Assembly (NCBI RefSeq): GCF_040954835.1
Contig: NC_090723.1
Coordinates: 6,768,001 to 6,832,000 of the forward strand
DNA: 64,000 bases
Direction: 5' to 3'
DNA from: Lepisosteus oculatus
Taxonomy: Eukaryota; Chordata; Actinopteri; Semionotiformes; Lepisosteidae
Under the pieces are notes generated by a model. It worked only from the letters and a program-made list of their open reading frames with translations, had not been told where the DNA came from and did not search any database. Positions 37,925 through 48,626 of this stretch are shown here, in pieces. Positions within the stretch are counted from its first letter, which is position 1, and each line of letters begins with the position of its first letter. The position numbers and the translations under genes were made by a program.

Positions 37925-38120
37925 GAGGAAACTATTTGAAAGTGCATTTAAAATCAAGAACAGGGAGGATGTCTTGTGGGGTCTGGAACAAGCTACCCAG
38001 CCAGGTTATAGAAGCCCAAAACCCTGCTTTTTCAAGAAGATCCTTGGATCAATTACTGACTACCAAATATACTACGTGGGCCCAATGGTCTCCTCTCATT
38101 TGTATTCTTTCTTGTGTGTT
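37925..38120 (+). mobile_element. Non-LTR retrotransposon 3' end
   Basis: It contains GGTCTGGAACAAGCTACCCA and CGTGGGCCCAATGGTCTCCT, the same 3' module as at 14100 and 63535. Confidence 0.55.
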
Positions 38121-38919
38121 TTTTGTAACCTTTAAAAAAAAATTCTGAAGTCAATATTAAGAATCCTTCTCAATTATGTCGTCTAACACTGCAATACAAA
38201 TAGCAATGAAAATGTTGCTGCATTCACTGTTAAAAGTTCAAACACCCTTTATTGCTTCTCCTATTAAAAATGAGGGAAACGATTCATTGTTACAATATGC
38301 TAGACAATGTACTACTGGTGGAAATCATCGTGACATGCTTAATCAAATGTGTTCTCTTTTTTGGGAAAAAAAAAGTCTTGGCCTTGCTTGTTTTGTTCAT
38401 CCCTGACAGGTATGCCTGTATTTTCCTTTTTGAGGGGGAAACGGGACGCGTGAGGCTCCTGGGGATCTGTGAGACGCCTGGTCCGTTCGGCTCTGGACAG
38501 AAGGTGAGGAAATTGGGGGATTGAATCGGCTGGAGCTCACGCTGCTCAGAGACAGGTTGGAGTTGTCATACAGGTGGAGTTGCTCAGGAAGCTCACAGGG
38601 AGGGACAGCTTGGTTGGGTTTTTCCAAAGGACTAGAGAGAGAGGAATCAGATGGTTATAACTGTGAAACAGACATTCCTGTTGAGTCTGCATCATGGAAG
38701 GCCAGGTGTATAGTATTTATTACTAATACTAGCACAGCAGAACTGGTTTTCCTCGCAGCATTTCTGCTATTGTGCAGAAGGCTGATTTGTACAAGTCCCT
38801 GCAAGACAGCCAGTGCCAGCCACTGCTGTGTTTGTGTCTACTTCTTTTTGTGCAAGGTGCTGAACTGCATACGTATTACAGGTGTTTTTACGTATTACAA
38901 CCCTCTGTGGGTGGCCGTG

Positions 38920-39080
38920 TGCTTGCAGTTCAATCAAAACTAAAGGAATTAGGGGTGATAATAGATCCCAGCTTGACTTTTGACCCTCATATACAGAAGG
39001 TTGTAAAATCGTTTTTCTTCCATTATTATCGACATCATCATCACCCCTGACTCTGGCCTTGGATCTTATACAGTCTGACC
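38920..39080 (+). mobile_element. Non-LTR retrotransposon reverse transcriptase fragment
   Basis: One frame encodes KLKELGVIIDPSLTFDPHIQ followed by KVVKSFFFHY, clearly the LGVxxDxxLxFxxHI motif region of LINE reverse transcriptases. The fragment is short and runs into another repeat at its 3' side. Confidence 0.65.
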
Positions 39081-39084
39081 TATA

Positions 39085-39230
39085 GGTACATAAAGTTCCT
39101 GCTTTATTTCATTGGTGAAGCAGTTTCTCACTCCTCCCCCTGCTATGCCACGTAGTGGGGCTGCAGGAGCAGAATGGCTGATGGGACCCTGGTGGGAGTT
39201 GCACCTCCGTGCTGGGGTGAAGAGGGCCCT
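39085..39230 (+). repeat. Short dispersed repeat (family B)
   Basis: It has GAAGCAGTTTCTCACTCCTC and GTAGTGGGGCTGCAGGAGCA, shared with 6700-6780 and 11060-11150. Confidence 0.45.
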
Positions 39231-39239
39231 CTCCTGTAT

Positions 39240-39520
39240 TTAATAATAATAATTGCTTACACTTATATAGCGCTTTTCTGGACACTCCACTCAAAGCGCT
39301 TTACAGGTAATGGGGACTCCCCTCCACCACCACCAGTGTGCAGCCCCTCCTGGATGATGCACCAGTATGCTCACCCCACACCAGCTCTCAGTGGGGAGGA
39401 GAGCAGAGTGGCGAAGCCAGTTCATAGATGGGGATTATTAGGAAGCCATGATTGGTAAGGGCCAATAGGAAATTTGGCAAGGATGTAAACTTCAGTGTTA
39501 TCCTTTGGGATGAAAAACAT
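39240..39520 (-). repeat. SINE-family body fragment
   Basis: It carries ACTTATATAGCGCTTTTCTG, AAAGCGCTTTACAGGTAATG and CCACCACCAGTGTGCAGCCC, a module seen very often in ray-finned fish genomes. The orientation is inferred from its position relative to the 5S-like head in related copies; no head is present here. Confidence 0.5.
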
Positions 39521-39637
39521 GTACAGCGCAGTGAATGCAATTAATCAATAATATTTTTATGAATATGGCTGCCCCTTAAGTAAGGCGATTACATTATTAT
39601 TCGTGTGCTTTGCATTTTTAAAATGCTTTAAGATATA

Positions 39638-39909
39638 CAGTGCCTTCAGAAAGTATTGAGCCTCCTCCACTTTTTCCACACTTTCTTGTGTTGTAGACTC
39701 ATTTCAAAATGGACTGAATTGATTATTTTTTACCATCAATCGACACGTAATTCACCATAATGACAAAGTGAAAACCTGTTTTTATTTATTAATAATTTAT
39801 TAAAAATTAAAAACAGAAATCTCCCATTTACATTTACATTTTGAAATAAGTGTACACCACCACAAAGTGTGAAAAGGTGGAGGGGTCTGAATACTTTCTG
39901 AAGGCATGG
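39638..39909. mobile_element. Tc1/mariner-like MITE
   Basis: The left end CAGTGCCTTCAGAAAGTATT is mirrored by GAATACTTTCTGAAGGCATG at the right end. TA dinucleotides flank both sides (39636-39637 and 39910-39911), as expected for Tc1-type insertion. There is no transposase inside this 272-bp element; it is an internally deleted, non-autonomous copy. Confidence 0.8.
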
Positions 39910-41135
39910 TATGGGAGGGACAATGACAGATGGAGACGTTCATGCAGAGAGCGATAATGTCACTGACTTCCAAGAGGGAAAGATCTACTGACAGATTCTG
40001 CAGCACAAATAAACCAGTGGAAGTGATTTACAGCTCGTGGGTTTTAATCAGTAGGGGGTCCCTGGCTTCTAGCACAGTGAGCCTCACAGGGCAGGAGACA
40101 TGGGGAGACTCGAGAGACTGGACTTGTCGAGTTATTTGTTTTCAAGGGTGACAAGAGAGGAGAAGCAAGACTTCGGGCGGCAGGTTTGAGTAACGATTCA
40201 GACCGCTGTCACTCAAGAAGTGGACACCGATGTGTTCTCCCCCAAATCGGTTGGCATTTCTCTATAGCCGTTTGATGATGATTGTAAAATGTCATTTTTT
40301 TTTGTTGTGTGGTACTTTCTGTCTCCATGGTCTTTAAATGTTGCCCCGAGACCGGTCTGTAGATGATAGAGAAATGATCCAGAGTGCCTCCGTTAAACTT
40401 CGTCTGCCACGGATTTGACATCTGTCTTCTTCAGTGGGTGCTACACACGGGAGGTGTTGAAATATTTGTGACCAGACTGTTTATCTTTGGGTATTCTCTA
40501 ATAATATGAAAGTGTAACAGCTCTTCCAGTTAAGGGTGTCATTATTGTGCACTGTTGTGTGGATATATTGGTTTTCTGACAGTTCGATATGCTCTTAAAG
40601 AGTTTCTGCAGAGCTCAGGCGTTTATCAGCCTGATAACTCCAACCTAAATGATTTTATCACATGCCCCACATGGTGCTCTTGAATTGGTATCTCATTTTG
40701 AAACAGTGGCTTTTAATCTTAATTAAGGTTAAATTAAAACAAAAATAATATTTTACATCTTTCATACTGGCTCGCCATATTATATACAGCTGAGCATCTT
40801 AAGGAGGCCATATAATAACTTAGGTTCTAAGATTCTTTACCACCCTACATTTAACACACTAATAGTTACCACACCAGTCATTAAAAGTGATTTTCTTTGC
40901 TTCTCCGTACTGTTGATAAAAATGTCTAAATGTTTATGCATGCTTTCCTTAAATGTAATCCCTTTATTTGGAGCATTTAAGTCCCCATTTCTGATCCAGA
41001 ACACTGCAACTCTTAGTTACATTATGTAACTGTGGTAGTATATATGTTTTTTACAGATCAGTAAATATTTCTAAAATGCAAGTCATTTGAGAAAAGCCGT
41101 CCTCTAGATGAGCAAGCAACACTTAGTAACTAATG

Positions 41136-41186
41136 ACTACATTTCCCACAATCCCAAAGGGCAGCGGTCCTCCTCTTGTGACGTCA
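41136..41186 (+). promoter_or_regulatory. ormdl3: ormdl3 core promoter motifs
   Basis: ACTACATTTCCCACAATCCC at 41136-41155 closely fits the ACTACAATTCCCAGMATGC-type motif bound by ZNF143/THAP11 in vertebrate CpG promoters. A consensus CRE, TGACGTCA, follows at 41179-41186. Both lie just upstream of a probable first exon and 3 kb from the ormdl3 start codon. No TATA box is seen. A housekeeping-type promoter is inferred. Confidence 0.6.
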
Positions 41187-41577
41187 CGAACGCTAGGTGC
41201 GCTGAAAATGGTGACGTTAAACGACGAGCTTCAGCTGAGCTGTCACCAGCTGTTCGCCGAGGAAATAAAAAAGTGACGGGGGGCAAAATTGTGCTACATT
41301 TTCCACGCAGATTTTTTTTTTCAGCACAAAGTGGTCGAAATAAATACCTAAACACTGTGCACAAGGACCGGAGGGGCAGAAGTAGTCGGGACAGAAAGAC
41401 GAACACACAACGGCACAAACACGACGGAGGAGAAGGAGAGATTTGGAATTATATAACAAGATTGGGATAATATCGAATTCAGACTAAAAACGGTGCTGCT
41501 TCCTCTAAAGTGCATCGGTTGCTGTCTGTGACGCTCAAGAAACCCGAAAGCTTCGCCGACTGCCTCAGCTCTCCCCC
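41187..41577 (+). other. ormdl3: Probable ormdl3 non-coding exon 1 region
   Basis: A CpG-containing stretch follows the promoter motifs and ends in a good donor, CCCCC|GTGAGTTAC, at 41577/41578. Vertebrate ORMDL genes usually have a non-coding first exon, and the coding exon at 44147 has its own upstream acceptor (TTTGCAG at 44110-44116). The transcription start within this interval is unknown. Confidence 0.45.
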
Positions 41578-44116
41578 GTGAGTTACCGTTAGACTGTGCC
41601 TTATGTATATTATTGTCAAGTCCTGTTCAAAAATAATACCGTGCACGGTGATGTAGCTCTTGTCTGTACGGTCATCTCCATTAGGTCACGGCTGGCGGCG
41701 ACCGGCCGTTGTTGTCGTTTTCTCTCACGGGGAGCGTGTTGGTGACGCCAGAGGGGAGGTCAGGGGTCTCAGGCTGTACCCCAGCTGTGGTCACAATATG
41801 TACACAGTGTCTGTAACGTAGACGGCCGGTTAAGTTTGTGGGGGGAAGTTTCGGCACCGGCGCGCTGGGGCTGCAGACATTCAGAAAGCAGCAGCTCGAG
41901 TAGGCGAGTCCTCCCCACGGGTGATCCGTGTCGCTCCCCACGACCTGTGTCCTGGTCTCAGTGGCAGGAGTATGGTACACCTGTTATTGGGGTCTTCATC
42001 ACCGTGACGCGTCTGCCTCGGGCTGTGCTCTGACAGCAGGCTCTGGAGAGGTGACGCTGTCCAGTGTGGTGTTTAAACCGAGCCCCTTTCCTGACCCCGG
42101 GGTACTGTGACTTGAACACGATGACGACTCTCCCGGAGAAGACGGAGATGTTTTCACATGGCTCACTCAACAAGTCACGTCTTTCAGGACCGATGTTTTG
42201 AAGGGCTCTGTCGACGCGAGTCGTTTCTTTTAATTGCTGAATGTAGCATCACACTGTGTGTGTGTGTTGGGGGTGGGGGGTTCATTTGAGCATTTAATAG
42301 CACAGATTACACAGAATAGTGCAGAATTTAATAGCACAGATAGCTCTTCGCAATCTTAGTTTAAGAACCGTTTATCGCAGAGGAGGGAGTCACATTCTGG
42401 AATCAGACAAAATGAAACTGACAGGAAGTCAGCAGTAACGCCAGAACCAGGACAGTGACACAGTCTCGGTTCTTTCATTAAGAAAACACAGAATGAACAG
42501 AAAACAAAATCTTGCTGGATAAAATTGCAATCTTTAAAAAGGGGTCAGGTTTCTATGGATTAGTTGTAAACTCTTGTGACACCATTTTAAAACAGAGAGT
42601 AATCCTCCCAGGGTCTCAGCTGTGTGGCGATCTGAAATGATCGTTCATCTTTTATATTGCAAATGTCTTTATTCCTCAATTCAGCAAATGCGGCATATGT
42701 CTTTATTCCTTTATTCTACATAAAACGTGTATTGCAATTTCTTTTTAAAATTGAATGTGAAACATTTTGCTCCCCACTTAGATAGCAACACTAACTGTGA
42801 GAACAGTAATCGCTTCTGGGTGACAGATACAGTTATCAGTGTATCACAGCTGGGCAGAGTGTCAATAACATGCAGTATCCAATCCAAGGCCGGTCGGGTC
42901 CAAACACTACACTAGAGTACACCATTCCTCCTGACTGCAATACATTGTGTCCAGTGCCATCAATAAAACAAGGATGAAGACCTCGTTCTGGTTAACACAG
43001 ATGAAGGAAAATGCACATGCTGGGTCTTCTGTAGGCCTCTTTCTATTTTATGTTTATTGCTGAACTTTTGTGTTACACAGGGACGCGGCTCAGTTCCTGA
43101 TCTGGGTGCATTTTGCTGATGTCTTTCTAGTGAGCAGACAAGACGATCGGAAAGGAACAGAAGCAAAACAATCATTGATTAAACCCATTGATCACGTTTA
43201 ACTGTTAGTACCCCATGTAGCTTTGCAAACATTTAGAAAAAAAGCATGCTCTGTTGGTCTGTTTATGAGATTTGCTTATTCTGAAATATGTTCTACCCAT
43301 TTATAAAGAAAAGCTTTTAATTATCTGTGTAAGGCTTAGATTAGTAGCAGAGATATGTGTTCTCTGCAAGACACAGCAATTTTCTGTTTATGATAACAGT
43401 AATATACTAAATATTATCCATCTATCTATCTATCTTCTTACCACTTCTTCCAGTTCAGAGGCACAGGGGAGCTGGGGCCTATCCCAGCAAGCAACTGGTG
43501 CAAAGCAGGGTATCTCTTGGACAGAATGCCAGCCCACTGCATTTTCCCAGAAGCCAGTTAACCTACCAGCTTGTCTTTGAACTGTGGGAGCAAACTGGAG
43601 CTCCTGGAGGAAACCCACATGAACACAGGGACAACACTCAAAAACTCCACACAGAGAGCACCCTAGTCTGGAATTGAATCCAGGGCTCCAGTGCTATGAG
43701 GCAGCAGAGTTAACCTCTGCACCTCTGTACAATGAACTCAATATTTTTAATTTAAAATTGTATTTAAAAAATATATTTATCCTCAAGTTTTTTTTTTGTG
43801 TAACATGGCCTTGAAACATTCATCATGCAAGCCTCAGATTTAATCAAAATGACTGATGCATAACCATGTGCTTTTATAGGTACAAAACTTGTCTTACTTG
43901 CATTTATTGCATTATGCTTTAGGCTTTTAATTTTTTAGGAGGCAACGTCCATTTTTACAGGTGGAGATCCTACTGTTTATGCTGGAGAAATATTTCCAAG
44001 AAACAGCAGAGCTACCTGAGTAGCAGGCCTGGGCTGTAGGATGTCTTATTCCATTGTGGGCACTGGAGGGGGCGCTCTTGAGTCACTCCCCAGGTGTCTG
44101 TCGGTGTTGTTTGCAG
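41578..44116 (+). other. ormdl3: ormdl3 intron 1
   Basis: Inferred intron between the non-coding first exon and the start-codon exon. It holds one family A repeat (43430-43735) and a short ATCT run near 43422-43436. The rest is unrecognised. Confidence 0.5.
43430..43735 (+). repeat. Dispersed fish retroelement copy (family A), the longest here
   Basis: It has GGGGAGCTGGGGCCTATCCC, AGAAGCCAGTTAACCTACCA, CTGTGGGAGCAAACTGGAGC, GAGGAAACCCACATGAACAC and ATGAGGCAGCAGAGTTAACC in the expected order. Confidence 0.65.
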
Positions 44117-44146
44117 GGGTCGTGGGGTTGTGGAGGCGGCAGGAGG

Positions 44147-44320
44147 ATGAACGTGGGAACGGCGCACAGCGAGGTGAACCCCAACACGCGGGTGATGAAC
44201 AGCCGGGGGATCTGGCTGTCCTACGTCTTGGGAATCGGGCTGCTGCACGTCATCCTGCTGAGCATCCCTTTCGTCAGCGTGCCTGTGGTCTGGACCCTCA
44301 CCAACCTCATCCACAACATG
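44147..44320 (+). CDS. ormdl3: ORMDL3, first coding exon
   Basis: Residues 1-58 of ORMDL3, a small ER membrane protein that binds and restrains serine palmitoyltransferase and so sets sphingolipid synthesis. The start ATG at 44147 begins [20 protein letters not shown], identical in character to vertebrate ORMDLs. Asn13 is the residue that senses ceramide in the SPT-ORMDL3 complex. The first hydrophobic segments (about residues 22-42 and 44-57) follow. The donor is CACAACATG|GTGAGA. The frame upstream of this ATG is open but lies in the leader; an acceptor at 44116 precedes it. ORMDL1 is the main alternative name. [10 protein letters not shown] in the next exon and the gasdermin neighbour favour ORMDL3. 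Confidence 0.95.
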
Positions 44321-47300
44321 GTGAGAGGATGAACGTGACAGCCACTGCCCCCCAGCCCCCAGGACTCTCCCCCAGCCCTCCCTCACACACACACACACAC
44401 ACACGCCACTCCCCCCAGCCCTCCCTCACACACACACACACACACACACGCCACTCCCCCCAGCCCACCCACACACACACACACACACACACGCCACTCC
44501 CCCCAACCCACCCTCACACACACACACACACCACTCCCCCCAGCCCACCCTCACACACACACACACCACTCCCCCCAGCCCACCCTCACACACACACACA
44601 CACCACTCCCCCAGCCCTCCCTCACACACACACACACACCACTCCCCCCAGCCCACCCTCACACACACACACCACTCCCCCCAGCTCACCCTCACACACA
44701 CACACACACACCACTCCCCCCAGCCCACCCTCACACACACACACACCACTCCCCCCAGCCCACCCTCACACACACACACACACACACCACTCCCCCCAGC
44801 TCACCCTCACACACACACACACACACCACTCCCCCCAGCTCACCCTCACACACACACACGCACACACACCACTCCCCCCAGCCCACCCTCACACACACAC
44901 ACACACCACTCCCCCCAGCCCACCCTCACACACACACACACCACTCCCCCCAGCCCACCCTCACACACACACACGCACACACACCACTCCCCCCAGCCCA
45001 CCCTCACACACACACACACCACTCCCCCCAGCCCACCCTCACACACACACACACACCACTCCCCCCAGCCTTCCCTCACACACACACACACCACTCCCTC
45101 CAGCCCACCCTCACACACACACACACACACACGCCACTCCCCCCAGCCCACCCTCACACACACACACACACCACTCCCCCCAGCCCACCCTCACACACAC
45201 ACACACACACACACGCCACTCCCCCCAGCCCACCCTCACACACACACACACACCACTCCCCCCAGCCCACCCTCACACACACACACACCACTCCCCCCAG
45301 CCCACCCTCACACACACACACACACCACTCCCCCCAGCCTTCCCTCACACACACACACGCCACTCCCCCCAGCCCACCCTCACACACACACACACGCCAC
45401 TCCCCCCAGCCCACCCTCACACACACACACACACGCCACTCCCCCCAGCCCACCCTCACACACACACACACGCCACTCCCCCCAGCCCACCCTCACACAC
45501 ACACACACACGCCACTCCCCCCAGCCCACCCTCACACACACACACACACGCCACTCCCCCCAGCCCACCCTCACACACACACACACGCCACTCCCCCCAG
45601 CCCACCCTCACACACACACACACACACACCACTCCCCCCAGCCCACCCTCACACACACACACACACGCCACTCCCCCCAGCCCACCCTCACACACACACA
45701 CACACCACTCCCCCCAGCCCACCCTCACACACACACACACACGCCACTCCCCCCAGCCCTCCCTCACACACACACACCACTCCCCCCAGCCCACCCTCAC
45801 ACACACACACACACACACCACTCCCCCCAGCCCACCCTCACACACACACACACACACACGCCACTCCCCCCAGCCCACCCTCACACACACACACACACCA
45901 CTCCCCCCAGCCCACCCTCACACACACACACACACGCCACTCCCCCCAGCCCTCCCTCACACACACACACCACTCCCCCCAGCCCACCCTCACACACACA
46001 CACAAACACACCACTCCCCCCAGCCCACCCTCACACACACACACACACACCACTCCCCCCAGCCCACCCTCACACACACACACACACACACACCACTCCC
46101 CCCAGCCCACCCTCACACACACACACACGCCACTCCCCCCAGCCCACCCTCACACACACACACACGCCACTCCCCCCAGCCCTCCCTCACACACACACAC
46201 ACGCCACTCCCCCCAGCCCACCCTCACACACACACACACGCCACTCCCCCCAGCCCACCCTCACACACACACACACACCACTCCCCCCAGCCCACCCTCA
46301 CACACACACACACACACACACACCACTCCCCCCAGCCCACCCTCACACACACACACACACGCCACTCCCCCCAGCCCACCCTCACACACACACACACACG
46401 CCATTCCCCCCAGCCCTCCCTCACACACACACACACGCCACTCCCCCCAGCCCACCCTCACACACACACACACGCCACTCCCCCCAGCCCACCCTCACAC
46501 ACACACACACACCACTCCCCCCAGCCCACCCTCACACACACACACACGCCACTCCCCCCAGCCCACCCTCACACACACACACACCACTCCCCCCAGCCCA
46601 CCCTCACACACACACACACCACTCCCCCCAGCCCACCCTCACACACACACACACACACGCCACTCCCCCCAGCCCACCCTCACACACACACACACGCCAC
46701 TCCCCCCAGCCCACCCTCACACACACACACACGCCACTCCCCCCAGCCCACCCTCACACACACACACACGCCACTCCCCCCAGCCCACCCTCACACACAC
46801 ACACACACACACGCCACTCCCCCCAGCTCACCCTCACACACACACACACACACCACTCCCCCCAGCCCACCCTCACACACACACACACCACTCCCCCCAG
46901 CCCACACTCACACACACACACACACACACACCACTCCCCCCAGCCCACCCTCACACACACACACACACACGCCACTCCCCCCAGCCACTGCACAGGCCCT
47001 GGGACACAGCGAGAGCGAGGGAGGTCGTGTGGTGTTCAAGCCTCCTTTGACATTTCCGTTAAGAATTTTATAAAAGGAATTTTATAAAAGGAGATATTTT
47101 TTATCCATATAAAATGCAAAAGACATTTGCCTCATTTCTTTCTTATTCTGTTTCTAACCAGGAGGTTCAGTGGGCTCAATAATAAAACATGCAGGGAAAT
47201 CTGTTGCCTTGTTTTACTCAGTTTGTTCCTTAAAGATGAGATTGAATTCATTTTAAGCTTATCAGATGATTTTAAGTTCAGGGTGAGAAGGAACTTTTTA

Positions 47301-47475
47301 TTTTATTTATGCAGTGCTTATGTGACATTTTGTGTGTGTCGTTGTTTTTCTGTTTGTAGCCATCTGCAGCAGCAGGCAGGTTGTGTGGGCCGTTCCGTGC
47401 GCGAGCCAGTCAGTCCTGTTCTGTCTCTGTGGGTGCTGTGTGTGTGTGCTGATCTGTTTTATTCTCTCTGCGCAG
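44321..47475 (+). other. ormdl3: ormdl3 intron 2
   Basis: It runs from the donor GTGAGAGG to the acceptor CTCTGCGCAG before 47476. Most of it is the minisatellite. The remaining 470 bases on the right contain a slightly repeated AATTTTATAAAAGG (47066-47092) and no recognisable exon. Confidence 0.9.
44340..46988. repeat. Minisatellite with embedded CA microsatellites (ormdl3 intron 2)
   Basis: About seventy units of roughly 30-50 bases, each CCACTCCCCCCAGCCCACCC followed by TCACACA... of variable length, with occasional variants (CGCCACTCC, AGCTCACC, AGCCCTCCC, CACGCACAC). It starts about 20 bases after the exon donor. The flanking GACAGCCACTGCCCCCCAGC and the end CCCCCCAGCCACTGCACAGG show that the unit arose from local sequence. 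Because the array has no stop codons in one frame, it makes a spurious 1010-codon frame on plus and many shorter ones on minus. Confidence 0.97.
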
Positions 47476-47627
47476 TGTATGTACATTTTCCTGCACACGG
47501 TCAAAGGGACACCCTTCGAGACCCCAGATCAGGGCAAGGCCCGTCTCCTCACACACTGGGAGCAGATGGACTATGGAGTGCAGTTCACCGCCTCTCGAAA
47601 GTTCTTAACCATCACACCCATCATCCT
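47476..47627 (+). CDS. ormdl3: ORMDL3, second coding exon
   Basis: Residues 59-108 plus two bases of codon 109. The acceptor is GCGCAG (47470-47475) and the donor is CATCCT|GTGAGTG. It encodes [20 protein letters not shown] and then [20 protein letters not shown], the most conserved cytosolic loop of the ORMDL family, ending before the last membrane segments. The first codon is TGT (Cys) where mammals have Gly. Confidence 0.96.
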
Positions 47628-48490
47628 GTGAGTGCACACACCTGCACGGAGTCACAAGGTCTTTTCAGGTTTTGATGTGCTCAGCACGTTTGTGCTCTCT
47701 TACTGTGGAAAAAGATGCAGCTTTTCAGAAGGACAGATTTGGAGCTTTCACTCTCACCCTCATGACAGCAAAAATGACAGCAAAAATGTGCTTTGGAACA
47801 GCTAATTATTCCTCTCAGCAGATGAAAGTAGCATTTCTTCCACTCCTGAAATAGCTCCTGGTGGCTCTGAGGTGCCTGTCTGTGGCTGTCTAAGCAGCCT
47901 GTGTTAGAAACCTCTAGGACAGTCAGACTGACAGTGGTTTAGTGTGAATTATTATTTGAAGAATGTGTCTTTACTTCGTTAGTACACTATGGTGGTGTTT
48001 TTGTATAGTGATTTAAGTAGTTTAAGTACTGCTGTTAGTCACACTATTCAGTTATTGCAGAGTAATGATGAGCAGTGATTAGTACTGTTGGGTCCTGGGT
48101 TAAATTCTGGTCTGGTGTGCTTTCGATGTGGAGTTTTGTATGTTATCCCTTAGATTTTTCTTCAAGTGCTTGTGTTTCCTCCCACAGTCTAGAAGCATGC
48201 TATCCAGGTTAATTAGTGTGTCTAAGTCTTCCCCATCTGTGCGAGAGTGAGTCAGTGTGTGTGCCCTGTGATGGACTGGTATCCTGTCCTGGGTTCAGTC
48301 CTGCCAGGCTGGGCTCTGGCTCATCGTGACCCCTCTAAGGAGAAAGCATTTCCTGAAAGTGAATGTGTGGAAGATGAGTGAACCAGTGATAGACTTTCAC
48401 TAGAACATTTCTGAGCGGACTATAGCCCTGTTTGGAAGTTTACTTTTTTTGATAGCTTTAGCGTAACAAATGTATTTCTCTGCTCTCCAG
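47628..48490 (+). other. ormdl3: ormdl3 intron 3
   Basis: Intron between the GTGAGTG donor and the CTCTCCAG acceptor. An inverted family A repeat occupies about 48110-48365; the rest is unrecognised. Confidence 0.9.
48110..48365 (-). repeat. Dispersed fish retroelement copy (family A), inverted
   Basis: The plus strand has TGTTTCCTCCCACAGTCTAG, GTGATGGACTGGTATCCTGT and GCTGGGCTCTGGCTCATCGT, which are reverse-complement counterparts of blocks in the copies at 3970 and 43430. Confidence 0.55.
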
Positions 48491-48626
48491 GTACATCCTA
48501 ACCAGCTTCTACACAAAGTATGACCGGATCCACTTCATCATAAATACGGTTTCCCTCGTGACTGTGCTCATTCCCAAACTGCCCCAGCTGCACGGCGTCC
48601 GGATCTTCGGCATCAACAAATACTGA
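48491..48626 (+). CDS. ormdl3: ORMDL3, last coding exon
   Basis: Residues 109-153 and the TGA stop (48624-48626). The junction CT|G makes Leu109. It encodes [20 protein letters not shown], a hydrophobic stretch, and the invariant C-terminus [19 protein letters not shown]. The three coding exons total 462 bases, exactly 153 codons plus stop, the usual ORMDL length. No lesion was found. Confidence 0.96.

Larger units (their letters stand above)
27661..41100. other. wnt3-ormdl3 divergent spacer
   Basis: There is no recognisable exon in this 13-kb stretch. It holds a GC-rich island near wnt3, homopurine and poly-G runs, GT/CA microsatellites near 32380-32525, and several mobile-element copies listed separately. 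The stretches 29400-32050 and 40000-41050 contain nothing I can name. Confidence 0.6.

Noticed and set aside
44340..46988. CRISPR-like look of regularly spaced repeats
   Set aside because: The spacers are variable CA runs, the units are direct tandem copies, and the surroundings are a vertebrate intron.
44307..46993. Many minus-strand frames of Cys-Val and Gly-Glu-Trp repeats
   Set aside because: They are the same minisatellite read backwards, with no independent support.
44041..47073. A 1010-codon open frame on plus, rich in His, Thr, Pro and Ser
   Set aside because: It is the minisatellite read through; the array lacks stops in this frame by composition. The real ormdl3 exon lies in another frame at its left end.
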